The notes below the pieces were generated by a model. That model saw only the letters and a list, made by a program, of their open reading frames with translations, did no database searches and was not told the origin of the DNA. From Planobispora rosea (GTDB lineage Bacteria; Actinomycetota; Actinomycetes; Streptosporangiales; Streptosporangiaceae): DNA of 64,000 nucleotides. Below are positions 26,407-33,622 of the stretch, piece by piece. Position 1 is the first letter of the stretch. Each line of letters starts with the position of its first letter. Location: positions 31,065 to 95,064 of the forward strand of contig NZ_BMQP01000032.1 of assembly GCF_014648175.1 (NCBI RefSeq), read 5' to 3'. The translations under genes were made by a program, and so were the position numbers.

Positions 26407-26694
26407 ATGTCCGCTTTGCCTGCAAGGCAAGGAATCCATCTCGTTCCCCCTACTCTGCGGAAAAAGTTCGAGCCCGTCGGCGGCGTATCTATTTCCGTTC
26501 CTACCGGGGAATGGGTCGCCGTCTACGAAGGGGAGATTACCGATCCCGTCGTCGCGTTCGACAACGCCGGGAACGCGCTCGTTCTTCGCCCCGAATGGGG
26601 CGCACTCGTTCGAGCGAACGCGTGGAACGGATTCCTTCGCGTCGATCGTGTCGAGTCCCCGAGCCCCTCAGCGGCGAAAGGGGCGGCGGCATGA
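26407..26694 (+). CDS. 95-residue element protein coupled to the ATPase
   Basis: A mostly beta-rich small protein (VSISVPTGEWVAVYEGEI, then a segment near ALVLRPEWG). Its stop overlaps the ATG of the ATPase gene (ATGA). The end of the gene contains the repeated motif CCCCTCAGCGG, which here encodes PLSG/PSAA-type residues. Function unknown; coupling suggests a role with the ATPase. Confidence 0.65.
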   Translation: MSALPARQGIHLVPPTLRKKFEPVGGVSISVPTGEWVAVYEGEITDPVVAFDNAGNALVLRPEWGALVRANAWNGFLRVDRVESPSPSAAKGAAA

Positions 26695-27863
26695 GCGAGT
26701 GGGAGATTCCTTCCGAGGACCTTCATCGTGAAACGCTGAGGGAACTCACTCGGATCGAAGCGCGTCGTCAAGCTCAGAAGATCGACGCCGAGAAGCGAGC
26801 AAAGCAGCGCCCCAAGCTCATGGACTCGATTCTAGATCCGCAAGTGCTAGACGATATGCCGGATGTCGAGCCGATGATTCCGGGGGTTCTCAATCAGAAC
26901 TCGTTCGCGATCCTTACGGGACGTGACTCGACGTACAAGACGTTCTCGGCTCTCGATTGGGCGCTTCATCTGGCGACCGGCCGCGATTGGCACGACAAGC
27001 GGGTCGGAATGCCGGAGGATCGTCCGGGCATTCTCTACGTAGCCGCTGAGGGGGCGTACGGCATCCGGCCGCGTATCCGTGCGTGGGAGCACTTCCACGG
27101 AATCAAGCTCACTGACGCATACGTAAAGTACCCGGAAGGGTCGTTTAACGCTCGGAAGTATCCGGGCGGTCAGCCCACGTTCCATCTCATGACTCGATCC
27201 GTGAATCTCTTCGACGGTCCGGATATCGACGACTTCGTGAACCTGATCGCATCTCACAGCAATGTCGGTCTCGTGATTCTCGACACGCTTCGTCGGTGCT
27301 CGGGTGGAGCGGAACAGAACGGCTCAGACATGGGCGTCGTTATCGACAACATCACCCGAGTTCGAGAAGCCACCAAAGGCGGCAGCGTTCTCGCTATCGC
27401 TCACACCGACAAGGGAGACAAGGACACACGAGGATCATCGCTGATCGAAGATGACGCGGATATCGTCTGGCATTCCAAGGTGGACGAAAAGTCAGGTTGG
27501 GTCGTGTTGACCAACCGAAAGATGAAGGACGGTCCGGCGCACGAAGACGTGAAGCTCATCCCGAAGGAAGTCGGCGACTCAGTCGTCATGACGCGCCCCG
27601 ATCCGTTCGAGATGCCGAGCATGCCGGACAGTGATAAGGAAGTTCTGGCCGTCATCCGACTTCTGTGCGAAGCCGGGGAGAGAGCCTCAGCGGCGAGAGT
27701 TCGACGGATGGTCGCCGAGCGTGGGCGTGAAATGCCTGAGTCCACGTTCTACAAGGTGATCAAGAACCTTCTCGATAACAAGGTGATCGCTCAGGAGAAG
27801 AAGGGCGCTCCCTACACGATCCCCGGACTCACGGCCAGTGCCGAAGGGGGCGATGAAGGGTGA
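26691..27863 (+). CDS. RepA/DnaB-like AAA ATPase, probable replication helicase of the element
   Basis: 390 residues. The RecA-like core has a Walker A variant ILTGRDSTYKTFSA near residue 70, Walker B VGLVILDTLRRC, and the RepA-type segment AHTDKGDKDTRGSSL followed by DDADIVWH. A C-terminal winged-helix-like region (PESTFYKVIKNLLDNKVI) could bind DNA. This layout matches hexameric RepA-like helicases of phages and plasmids. The iteron-like array directly downstream strengthens a replication role. Start: ATG overlapping the previous stop, behind AAAGGGG. Confidence 0.82.
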   Translation: MSEWEIPSEDLHRETLRELTRIEARRQAQKIDAEKRAKQRPKLMDSILDPQVLDDMPDVEPMIPGVLNQNSFAILTGRDSTYKTFSALDWALHLATGRDWHDKRVGMPEDRPGILYVAAEGAYGIRPRIRAWEHFHGIKLTDAYVKYPEGSFNARKYPGGQPTFHLMTRSVNLFDGPDIDDFVNLIASHSNVGLVILDTLRRCSGGAEQNGSDMGVVIDNITRVREATKGGSVLAIAHTDKGDKDTRGSSLIEDDADIVWHSKVDEKSGWVVLTNRKMKDGPAHEDVKLIPKEVGDSVVMTRPDPFEMPSMPDSDKEVLAVIRLLCEAGERASAARVRRMVAERGREMPESTFYKVIKNLLDNKVIAQEKKGAPYTIPGLTASAEGGDEG

Positions 27864-28354
27864 GGAATTCACTCCACGCGATAGATCATTTCGGCGCTTC
27901 CCGTGGAGTGCCGTTGAGCTGGGAAAACAGCACTCCACTCTACGGTGTTTCTGATCTTTGGAGTGGCGGACTCTACGAACTCCACAGCGGGTCGCTAATC
28001 CGTGGAGTGCCGTTGACCAGGAGCAACGCCGCACAACTTCACGGACTCTACAGCACTCCATTCCTCAGCGGCCTACCAACTCCACGGGGAGGGGGGTTCC
28101 TTAAGGAACCCCCCGTGGAGTGGAGAGGAGAGAGAAAGTCAGGAAGGAACCTGATCAGCTATCCGAGCGCTGAGGGGAGTCCGGTCCGGCCGACGGCGGA
28201 AGCCCGTCCCCCACCCGCTGAGGGGGCTCAGGACGGCTCGGCAAGTGAGTTCCGGCGCACGGGGTCCGGCACCGGCCGCCTGCCCGCTGAGGGAGCCGTA
28301 CAGCCCCCTCGAATCCACGAGAAGACCGATCAGCACAACAAAGGAGAACTGACC
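27864..28354. repeat. iteron-like array: nine ACTCCAC/GTGGAGT sites and a 24-bp palindrome
   Basis: Sites (both orientations, small variants) start at 27871, 27903, 27932, 27959, 27979, 28002, 28054, 28079 and 28115. Two of them are identical over 17 bases (CCGTGGAGTGCCGTTGA at 27901 and 28000). ACTCTAC variants occur between them. A perfect 24-bp palindrome at 28091-28114 (GGGGGGTTCC arms around TTAA) is bracketed by the last two sites in inverted orientation. The following 230 bases hold three CGCTGAGGG motifs. This looks like a replication origin or operator array for the upstream ATPase; the palindrome could also terminate transcription. Confidence 0.8.
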
Positions 28355-28627
28355 ATGCCAGAGAAAGAGCCGAACTCGAATCCCGTCATCATTCCGCAGT
28401 CTTACCCGCTGAAGGCGATCAAGGAGAAGCGAGAGAGTAACCGCCCGGTTCCCCGACAGGTCGTTTACCTGATCGTCGGGTGGATCACCGAAGGGGAGAA
28501 GACGTATCCGCTGGCCGTTCAGGAATCGGAAAAACACGGCGACTTCTCGCCGAGTACGCCCGTGAAACTCAGGGGCGAAGTCCGGTACTTCATCCCGACT
28601 CAATGGATCGAGGACGTGAACAGATGA
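28355..28627 (+). CDS. 90-residue element protein, unknown
   Basis: The ATG follows AAAGGAG. The protein is basic at the start (LKAIKEKRESNRPVP) and then beta-rich (VVYLIVGWITEGEKTYPLAV, VKLRGEVRYFIPTQW). It overlaps the next gene by ATGA. The open frame extends far upstream through the iteron array, but the ribosome site sets this start. No family is recognised. Confidence 0.65.
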   Translation: MPEKEPNSNPVIIPQSYPLKAIKEKRESNRPVPRQVVYLIVGWITEGEKTYPLAVQESEKHGDFSPSTPVKLRGEVRYFIPTQWIEDVNR

Positions 28628-28815
28628 CTATTACAGACCACAGCCCCGAGACGCTCGAACCGTCTCGGGACCGTGGCACCACCGATTCAAGCACGGAGTA
28701 CGCGTGCCCTGTCTGCCCCGCCGCTGTGGTGGTCGAAGACGGATGGGTCAGTGTCGCGCACGTCGCGGACTGTCCGGCCGACATGAACCGGCTCGCGCTC
28801 ACGGACGGGGGTTGA
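28624..28815 (+). CDS. 63-residue putative zinc-binding element protein
   Basis: A small acidic protein with YACPVCPA near residue 27 and a later H-x5-C (HVADCP), giving a possible C2HC-type zinc knuckle. Coupled to the preceding gene by ATGA and five bases from the next. Function unknown. Confidence 0.55.
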   Translation: MTITDHSPETLEPSRDRGTTDSSTEYACPVCPAAVVVEDGWVSVAHVADCPADMNRLALTDGG

Positions 28816-28820
28816 CGGCA

Positions 28821-29099
28821 ATGAGCGATCTCGTACCGAGCACGGGCGAGCTGTACCCGGTGAACAACCCGTACGAGTACGGCAACGCGTACAGCCGTGT
28901 ACCGGCGCACCTCGAAGCCGTACCCGAGTACGGCCCGACGAACGGCTTCACGGACACCGTCGGCCGGTACTGGTCGTACGTCATCCGGTACCCCAGGTAC
29001 GCCGCACTCGGGTTCCTCTGGATCACGTACACGCCATGGCGGTTCCTGTACCTCGTGGGTACGGGCGTGCTGCTGTACGTCTCGCTGACGTCAGGGTGA
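28821..29099 (+). CDS. 92-residue tyrosine-rich membrane protein lying in the GTAC island
   Basis: The first 50 residues are polar and rich in Tyr, Pro and Gly. The last 40 form one or two membrane helices (AALGFLWITYT, FLYLVGTGVLLYVSL). All twelve tyrosines use TAC after a codon ending in G, giving GTAC each time. Valines before proline use GTA, a rare codon in such genomes, and this again makes GTAC. The coding sequence therefore looks shaped by a DNA-level constraint. Small membrane proteins are common in actinomycete integrative elements, but this one matches none I know. Confidence 0.6.
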   Translation: MSDLVPSTGELYPVNNPYEYGNAYSRVPAHLEAVPEYGPTNGFTDTVGRYWSYVIRYPRYAALGFLWITYTPWRFLYLVGTGVLLYVSLTSG

Positions 29100-29296
29100 A
29101 CGCGGTGTACGTCCGGCCGTACCGTACGGCGCTGTACGTGAACACGAACACGTACGGCGTGCTGTACCTGTACGGCCGGACGTACGGAAATGGCGCGTAC
29201 GTGTACGGCGGACGTACCGAGTACAGCCGTACAGGTACAGCGTCGTACGGGTACAGCTCAGGCTCGTACGTGAACAGCGCGGGTCTGTACGCGTAC
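28833..29296. repeat. GTAC island: 35 GTAC tetranucleotides in 464 bp
   Basis: GTAC occurs at 28833, 28853, 28871, 28877, 28889, 28899, 28920, 28928, 28967, 28976, 28988, 28997, 29027, 29048, 29059, 29075, 29107, 29119, 29124, 29134, 29152, 29164, 29170, 29182, 29197, 29203, 29214, 29221, 29229, 29235, 29245, 29251, 29266, 29287 and 29293. Base composition predicts about one or two. Spacing is irregular (5-39 bases). The motif appears in all three reading phases across two genes and stops sharply at both ends. Confidence 0.92.
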
Positions 29297-29581
29297 AGCA
29301 TTCGGCCGGACGGAGAGACCGAGTCGAGCCCGGCATTCATTCGCCGCTGTGGAATCGAGTCGAGCACATATCGAGTCCGTGCCCGTCATATGCACACAGT
29401 GATATCGAGAGACCTTCGTCGGCATTCACGGAAGGTGACGGGACTCGGCCGACGAGATCGGACACGACTTCGTGAGCGTTTCGTTCAAGGAATCGGCCGG
29501 CCGCATAAGTGCAGGTCAGAGGCCGATTTTTTGAGAGAGGATCATGTCCCCGACCCGCCGCTGTCCGAAAAGTTTGTGTGA
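29096..29581 (+). CDS. tyrosine-rich element protein, second gene of the GTAC island (extent uncertain)
   Basis: A GTG inside the preceding stop (GTGA) opens 161 codons. The first 70 residues are Tyr/Gly/Thr/Val-rich with tyrosine every 3-6 positions (YGVLYLYGRTYGNGAYVYGG). All 15 tyrosines in the island portion use TAC after a G, and Arg-Thr as CGT-AC adds more GTAC. After residue 70 the composition changes abruptly to Arg/Ser-rich without the motif. The second half may be unrelated or mis-framed. It could be a genuine low-complexity protein or an open frame created by the repeated motif. Confidence 0.4.
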   Translation: MNAVYVRPYRTALYVNTNTYGVLYLYGRTYGNGAYVYGGRTEYSRTGTASYGYSSGSYVNSAGLYAYSIRPDGETESSPAFIRRCGIESSTYRVRARHMHTVISRDLRRHSRKVTGLGRRDRTRLRERFVQGIGRPHKCRSEADFLREDHVPDPPLSEKFV

Positions 29582-29621
29582 GCCGCGAGAGAACCTGAAG
29601 ATCATCACGCTCCGTGAATAA
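29544..29621 (+). CDS. possible 25-residue peptide gene
   Basis: An ATG behind GAGAGAGGATC opens 25 codons (starts MSPTRRCPKSLCE, ends LRE). It overlaps the end of the previous frame in another phase. Only the ribosome site supports it. Confidence 0.2.
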   Translation: MSPTRRCPKSLCEPRENLKIITLRE

Positions 29622-29653
29622 CCGGCAAGAATTAAGGGAAAGCGAGACCAACC

Positions 29654-30037
29654 GTGAAGAGACCAGAGGGAACCCCGGGCAGTACGCGGGCATGGCGAGA
29701 AATGCGACTCGAAGTGCTCCGTCGAGCCGGGGGCATCGGAAAGGCGCGATGCTATCTGTGCCGAACGCTCGTGACCGATCACGACAAGACGCTTCCGACT
29801 CACTATCACTGTGAGCACATCGTTCCGAAGGTGAACGGCGGGAAGACCGAGTTCTCGAACCTCGCCGTTTCGTGCCGGATGTGTAACGGTCAGAAGTCCC
29901 TGATCGACGCCGGAACGTCAGCGCTCGCTAAGCGGGCTTCCGTCGAACAACAGCGATGCCAATTCCACGGTGAACGGTGCGGAACTCTGCATTCGGAAAC
30001 CGGCGCTGAACTGTACGACATCATGTTCGGCGCGTGA
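29654..30037 (+). CDS. HNH endonuclease
   Basis: 127 residues, GTG start. A structural zinc site is formed by CYLC and CRMCN. The catalytic HNH core reads CEHIVPKVNGGKTEFSNLAV, with the expected HI-P-GG-N pattern. Small HNH nucleases serve phages in packaging and plasmids in nicking; here no terminase accompanies it. Upstream sequence lacks a strong ribosome site, so an internal start is possible. Confidence 0.85.
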   Translation: MKRPEGTPGSTRAWREMRLEVLRRAGGIGKARCYLCRTLVTDHDKTLPTHYHCEHIVPKVNGGKTEFSNLAVSCRMCNGQKSLIDAGTSALAKRASVEQQRCQFHGERCGTLHSETGAELYDIMFGA

Positions 30038-30093
30038 ATAGAGAAATCCCCGCCCGATCAATTACTCTCGAAACAGCACAAAGGAGAATCCAA

Positions 30094-30516
30094 ATGGCTC
30101 AGAACTGTGAATGCCGCGTCACGCTCGAAGACGTCGCCGAGAAGGCGGGCTTCCTGCCCGTCGCCGCTGTGGCTCACCAGGCGAAGGGGCTCGGGCTCGA
30201 CGTGCGCGCCGACTGGGCCGGTCGGCCGTCCGTCGCCATCGCCGACGCTGGCAGGCTGTACGACGCGGTGACCGGCTCGGCCGACGAAGCGAACCGCGCG
30301 AACGCCGACCGGCTTCGAGCCGAAGAGCAGGCCACAGCGGCGCGAGAAGCCGCTGAGCGCGAGATCTTCGACGGCGCGTACTTCGCCGCCGTCCGGAGCG
30401 GCAAGCCCGCTCCGAAGGCGTACAGCGATGCCGGGGAAGCCGTTCGGCACGCGCGCACGGTCGGCACGCTCGGGAAGATCGCCGACGCTGCGAAGAAGGC
30501 GGCCGGTATCCGATGA
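30094..30516 (+). CDS. 140-residue element protein with a long helix
   Basis: The ATG follows AAAGGAG. The first 55 residues begin with a cysteine pair (NCECRVTLEDVAEKAGF) and resemble a compact helical DNA-binding domain. Residues 70-110 are a highly charged alanine-rich helix (ANADRLRAEEQATAAREAAE), possibly coiled coil. It overlaps the next gene by ATGA. Function unknown. Confidence 0.6.
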   Translation: MAQNCECRVTLEDVAEKAGFLPVAAVAHQAKGLGLDVRADWAGRPSVAIADAGRLYDAVTGSADEANRANADRLRAEEQATAAREAAEREIFDGAYFAAVRSGKPAPKAYSDAGEAVRHARTVGTLGKIADAAKKAAGIR

Positions 30517-30743
30517 ACATCACGGAGAAAGCCGACGCCGGTCGCCTCATGGCGGTTACTCGGATGTTCCCGAAGTCATGGGGAACGCCGCCGTTCGATG
30601 ACGAAGAGCGGCGCGCGTGGATTCTCACGCATGCTCGCGCCGAAGCTGCGATGAACCCACACCGGGAACTCGCACGGCGTGACACTCGACTTCTGAACGA
30701 GCTTCGTCTAGCTCGTCTCGAACAGATCAGGGAATGTCCCTGA
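30513..30743 (+). CDS. 76-residue element protein, unknown
   Basis: ATG inside the previous stop. It is helical and charged, with WGTPPFDDEERRAW in the middle and an Arg-rich end. Last gene of the rightward run; a strong hairpin follows at 30867. Confidence 0.6.
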   Translation: MNITEKADAGRLMAVTRMFPKSWGTPPFDDEERRAWILTHARAEAAMNPHRELARRDTRLLNELRLARLEQIRECP

Positions 30744-30866
30744 TCGTTACCGACCAACCCTGAAAGGTATTCGACGTCAACCCGGGCTTATTCCTTTCAC
30801 CGGTAAGGGCGGACCATGACGAAGCTAGGGGGCTTCCGAGTTCGTTCCTGCGTTGAGTCCCCCGCG

Positions 30867-30902
30867 ATCCCCCGCCGTTTCTGCTCCCGAACGGCGGGGG
30901 AT
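30867..30902. terminator. terminator after the rightward gene run
   Basis: A perfect 13-bp stem ATCCCCCGCCGTT/AACGGCGGGGGAT with a 10-base loop. Confidence 0.85.
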
Positions 30903-31002
30903 TCGCAAACTGAAGACGTTCTTTCTTGCCACGATTCGAGCGCGGTCCCGTGACGATTCCGGGAAGCTCATTTCGTGACTGATTGGCACGCTGACACCGG
31001 CT

Positions 31003-31118
31003 CGACAGCGACAACCCCTCTGAGCTGGGGAAACTTCGACAGCGACAAGCCGTGATCAGCGCTGATCCGGTGCCTGAGCTGCATGAACGCCGACAGCGAC
31101 ACGTCAGCACAGCGACAG
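31003..31118. repeat. CGACAGCGACA repeats and a central palindrome
   Basis: CGACAGCGACA starts at 31003, 31037 and 31091, with a partial copy (CACAGCGACAG) at 31108. A perfect 14-bp palindrome GATCAGCGCTGATC lies at 31054-31067 between copies 2 and 3. Confidence 0.7.
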
Positions 31119-31267
31119 AGGCAAAACCCCTGATCCGTACGCGTGCAGGCGTGAGAGCCACGACAGAAGGACAGCGCCCCCGTACCCCTCAGCGCTCGCC
31201 GTCGGCGCTCAGCGGCCGGTACAGCGCCACGCCGGACGGCACCGGCCGCCGTCCCCCAAGCACGACT

Positions 31268-31299
31268 GAGCCCCGTCGCCGCTGTGGCGTACGGGGCTC
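31268..31299. terminator. terminator of the leftward two-gene unit
   Basis: GAGCCCCGT and ACGGGGCTC form a 9-bp stem with an inner CGCC/GGCG pairing. It starts 15 bases beyond the stop of the leftward gene. Confidence 0.8.
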
Positions 31300-31313
31300 G
31301 GTCCGGCCGGTTG

Positions 31314-31556
31314 CTACCCGTGGACGATTCGCGCCCACACCGCTTCGGTATCTCGCTGGCGACCACGAGCGGTTTCCGTGACGATCGTCCGGCTACCTTT
31401 CCGCTCAGTTCGCTTAATGACCCACCGGCCACCTTCGGTGCATAGTTCGTATTCCACAGCGCCGCGAACGATGAATTGGCGCATGCGAGATACCGAGCCT
31501 TGAAGGTAATACGGTTGCCATTCGAGATCTGCGAACAGATCTGGACTCACCGTCAT
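31314..31556 (-). CDS. 80-residue element protein, unknown
   Basis: ATG overlaps the stop of the upstream gene (ATGA). Beta-rich start (LEWQPYYLQGSVSRMRQFIV) and a basic C-terminal half (VIKRTERKGSRTIV). Together with its partner it forms a leftward unit divergent from the XRE-TPR regulator, so the regulator may control both. Confidence 0.6.
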   Translation of the reverse strand: MTVSPDLFADLEWQPYYLQGSVSRMRQFIVRGAVEYELCTEGGRWVIKRTERKGSRTIVTETARGRQRDTEAVWARIVHG

Positions 31557-31885
31557 TGTCCGTCGGCCGATGTGTGGCGAAGCGGATTCGGATGCTTCGT
31601 CGGTCCGTCGATCCTGCCGAGATTGTGAGACCAGCGGGGATGTGTCTTGATCAGCACGTCGAACGCGATCACTTCTCCCCAACCGCCGTCGGCAAGGGTC
31701 TCGATCAACCATGTCCAAGCGAACATGAGGTCAGTCGTCAGGATCGCGCCGGTTACGATCTTCGGTACGTGTTCGTCTGTGTGAGCTTCGACCAGGTAGA
31801 CGTTCGCCGTGTCCTTCGGGACGTAGACGAGCTTCCCCTTGATCTCGACGGCGACTCTGTCCCCGTCTGCTCTAGTCTGAGTCAT
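31553..31885 (-). CDS. 110-residue element protein, unknown
   Basis: Begins MTQTRADGDRVAVEIKGKLV and contains a Trp-rich middle (MFAWTWLIETLADGGWGEV). Soluble, without known motifs. It shares a 183-base divergent promoter region with the regulator at 32,069. A protein pair opposite an XRE-TPR regulator is a common layout for accessory functions in actinomycete elements, but no activity can be assigned. Confidence 0.6.
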   Translation of the reverse strand: MTQTRADGDRVAVEIKGKLVYVPKDTANVYLVEAHTDEHVPKIVTGAILTTDLMFAWTWLIETLADGGWGEVIAFDVLIKTHPRWSHNLGRIDGPTKHPNPLRHTSADGQ

Positions 31886-32068
31886 AGATCAGGACCTCAC
31901 TTCCTGATCAAGGGAGCCGTCCGGCGTGTCAGCGCCGACGGCTCCCGCCATGTCGGCAGGATCGCCCTTACAAGGTCCAAGTCCATAACCCCGAAGGACG
32001 CGCATACATGCTGCGTCTAGAGGACACTGGAGGACAGGAACGGACTCGCCGACTGGAGAGGTACGCAC

Positions 32069-33310
32069 GTGGCTTCCGACGAGCGTCCGGCATGGGCCGA
32101 ACGGTTGCGCAACGAACGGCGTAAGCGTTGGTGGTCGCAAAACGACATGGCGAGCGAGTTGGAGAAAGCCGCCGACAAACGGATACGCGCAACGCTCCCG
32201 GCTCGTTCGTCGATTATTCGCCGGATTCGTGACTATGAAGCCGGTACTCATCAGCCCCGAGATCCGTACCGTCTCCTGTACTGTCGCGTGTTCGCGATTG
32301 ACGAAGCCGAGTTGTACGGCGACGGTCCCGTTCAGAACGGGCGAACTCCGAATGATGTACTCAGGGATCTATTGCGAGAGACCGAACCGCTTAGCCCGAT
32401 CCCGAACCGTGCCGGATCACGACTTGGAATCGGCAACGTCAAAGACCTCAGCGCACGGGTTCACAGTTTGCGGCTCGCTGACGACGTTCTCGCCGGTGGT
32501 GATCTGATACAGCCCGCATTCCGTGAACTCGACTCGGCGGTTCGGATCTATAGAACGAGTACGTACACGCAAGACGTCGGCCGTCGTTTGCTGACGACTA
32601 TCGGCGAGTTCGCTCAGATCGCCGGTTGGATCGCGAGCGACGCCGGACAGCATGAACAAGCGGCCCGTACATATCGGCTCGGGATCAGCGCCGCACACGA
32701 AGCCGGGGACGGAACTCTTGAATCCAATCTGATTGGATCGCTGGCGTATCAGATCTCGAACGTCGGCGACGTTCACGAGGGGATCGCGCTCGCACGTGCG
32801 GCGCTGGACGCGGCCGGACCGGACGCACCGGCTAGGGCTCGCGCTCTGGCATGGGACCGGCTCGCATGGGCGCACGCTCGCGCCGGAGAAGCACAATCCG
32901 CCATGCGCGCACTCGGCGAAGCCGAAACGGCTCTGAGCCAATACGCCGCTGAGGAAGAGCCCGGATATCTGTATTGGGTTGACGCTGGCGAATTGCAAGT
33001 GATGGAAGCCCGTGCCTACACGGAACTTCGCCGTCCACTTCGCGCCGTCCCACTTCTTACCGACGTGCTCGCTCGATACGACAGCACGCATACGCGCGAA
33101 CTCGCGCTCTACCTTTCGTGGCTCGCCGTCGCGCTCGCCGACGCAAACGAACCGGAAGAAGCCGCACGGACGGCGGCGCGAATGTTCGACCTGTCGGCGG
33201 ACGTTGCCAGCGACCGAACCGCACAACGGAAGCACGTTGTTCGTGCCCGGTTGGAGCCTTACCGAGATGTGCCGGAAGTCCGGCAACTCTTGGACGCTTC
33301 GGGGTTCTGA
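32069..33310 (+). CDS. XRE-type regulator with TPR-like C-terminal domain
   Basis: 413 residues with a GTG start behind GGAGAGG. The N-terminal helix-turn-helix (residues 10-75, around WSQNDMASELEKAA and RDYEAGTHQPRD) is followed by about seven helical repeats of TPR character. This design is typical of regulators of actinomycete integrative elements and of peptide-sensing (RRNPP-like) regulators. It likely controls excision, replication or the divergent pair. No signalling peptide gene is evident next to it. Confidence 0.85.
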   Translation: MASDERPAWAERLRNERRKRWWSQNDMASELEKAADKRIRATLPARSSIIRRIRDYEAGTHQPRDPYRLLYCRVFAIDEAELYGDGPVQNGRTPNDVLRDLLRETEPLSPIPNRAGSRLGIGNVKDLSARVHSLRLADDVLAGGDLIQPAFRELDSAVRIYRTSTYTQDVGRRLLTTIGEFAQIAGWIASDAGQHEQAARTYRLGISAAHEAGDGTLESNLIGSLAYQISNVGDVHEGIALARAALDAAGPDAPARARALAWDRLAWAHARAGEAQSAMRALGEAETALSQYAAEEEPGYLYWVDAGELQVMEARAYTELRRPLRAVPLLTDVLARYDSTHTRELALYLSWLAVALADANEPEEAARTAARMFDLSADVASDRTAQRKHVVRARLEPYRDVPEVRQLLDASGF

Positions 33311-33622
33311 TCATGGCTGAATCGTGAAATTCGGCCGAAGTCCGTTCCGAGTCCGTCTCGAATTCGTCGCGTTAAGCGTGGATATGCATTAATGGCCCTG
33401 TAGTCCACGGAGACGGCCGAAGGGGGCTCTCGGGTGGCTTCTATCTCGGTCGGTGCCGTTCGCCCCTCAGCGGCCATTCTGGGGGCTCGATTTTCCGGGG
33501 ATCGCCCGAGCCGGACCGGCCGACGGCTCTCGCACCGCTGAGGGGAGCGGACGGCGGGCAGGGTCCGGCCGACCGGCCAACGGCGGCAGGGTCCGGCGCT
33601 CTCCGGTACGGTCAGAAGGCGA
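33311..33622. other. right-end non-coding region of the element
   Basis: No gene. Two CGCTGAGGGG-type motifs (33463, 33535) sit in GC-rich imperfect repeats containing CCGGCCGACGG and GGTCCGGC, like those in the element's other gaps. Confidence 0.5.

Larger units (their letters stand above)
30744..31313. other. non-coding region with repeats and two hairpins
   Basis: Contains a terminator (30867), three copies of CGACAGCGACA plus a partial one, a 14-bp palindrome, one CCCCTCAGCGC motif at 31185, and a second terminator (31268). No gene is supported. The content suggests a cis-acting region, for example an origin of transfer or an operator array. Confidence 0.6.

Noticed and set aside
27864..28123. 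CRISPR array
   Set aside because: Repeats are 7 bp, lie in both orientations, and have irregular spacing; no cas genes.
27860..28354. Long open frame leading into the 90-residue gene
   Set aside because: It runs through the iteron array and palindrome, has no ribosome site at its GTG, and the real start at 28355 has a strong one.
28799..29367. Antisense tyrosine-rich open frames opposite the GTAC island
   Set aside because: GTAC is its own reverse complement, so the island creates mirror Tyr-rich frames on the other strand; no ribosome sites support them.
31052..31381. Rightward open frame across the second repeat region
   Set aside because: It crosses repeats and a terminator, has arginine/proline-rich random composition and no ribosome site.
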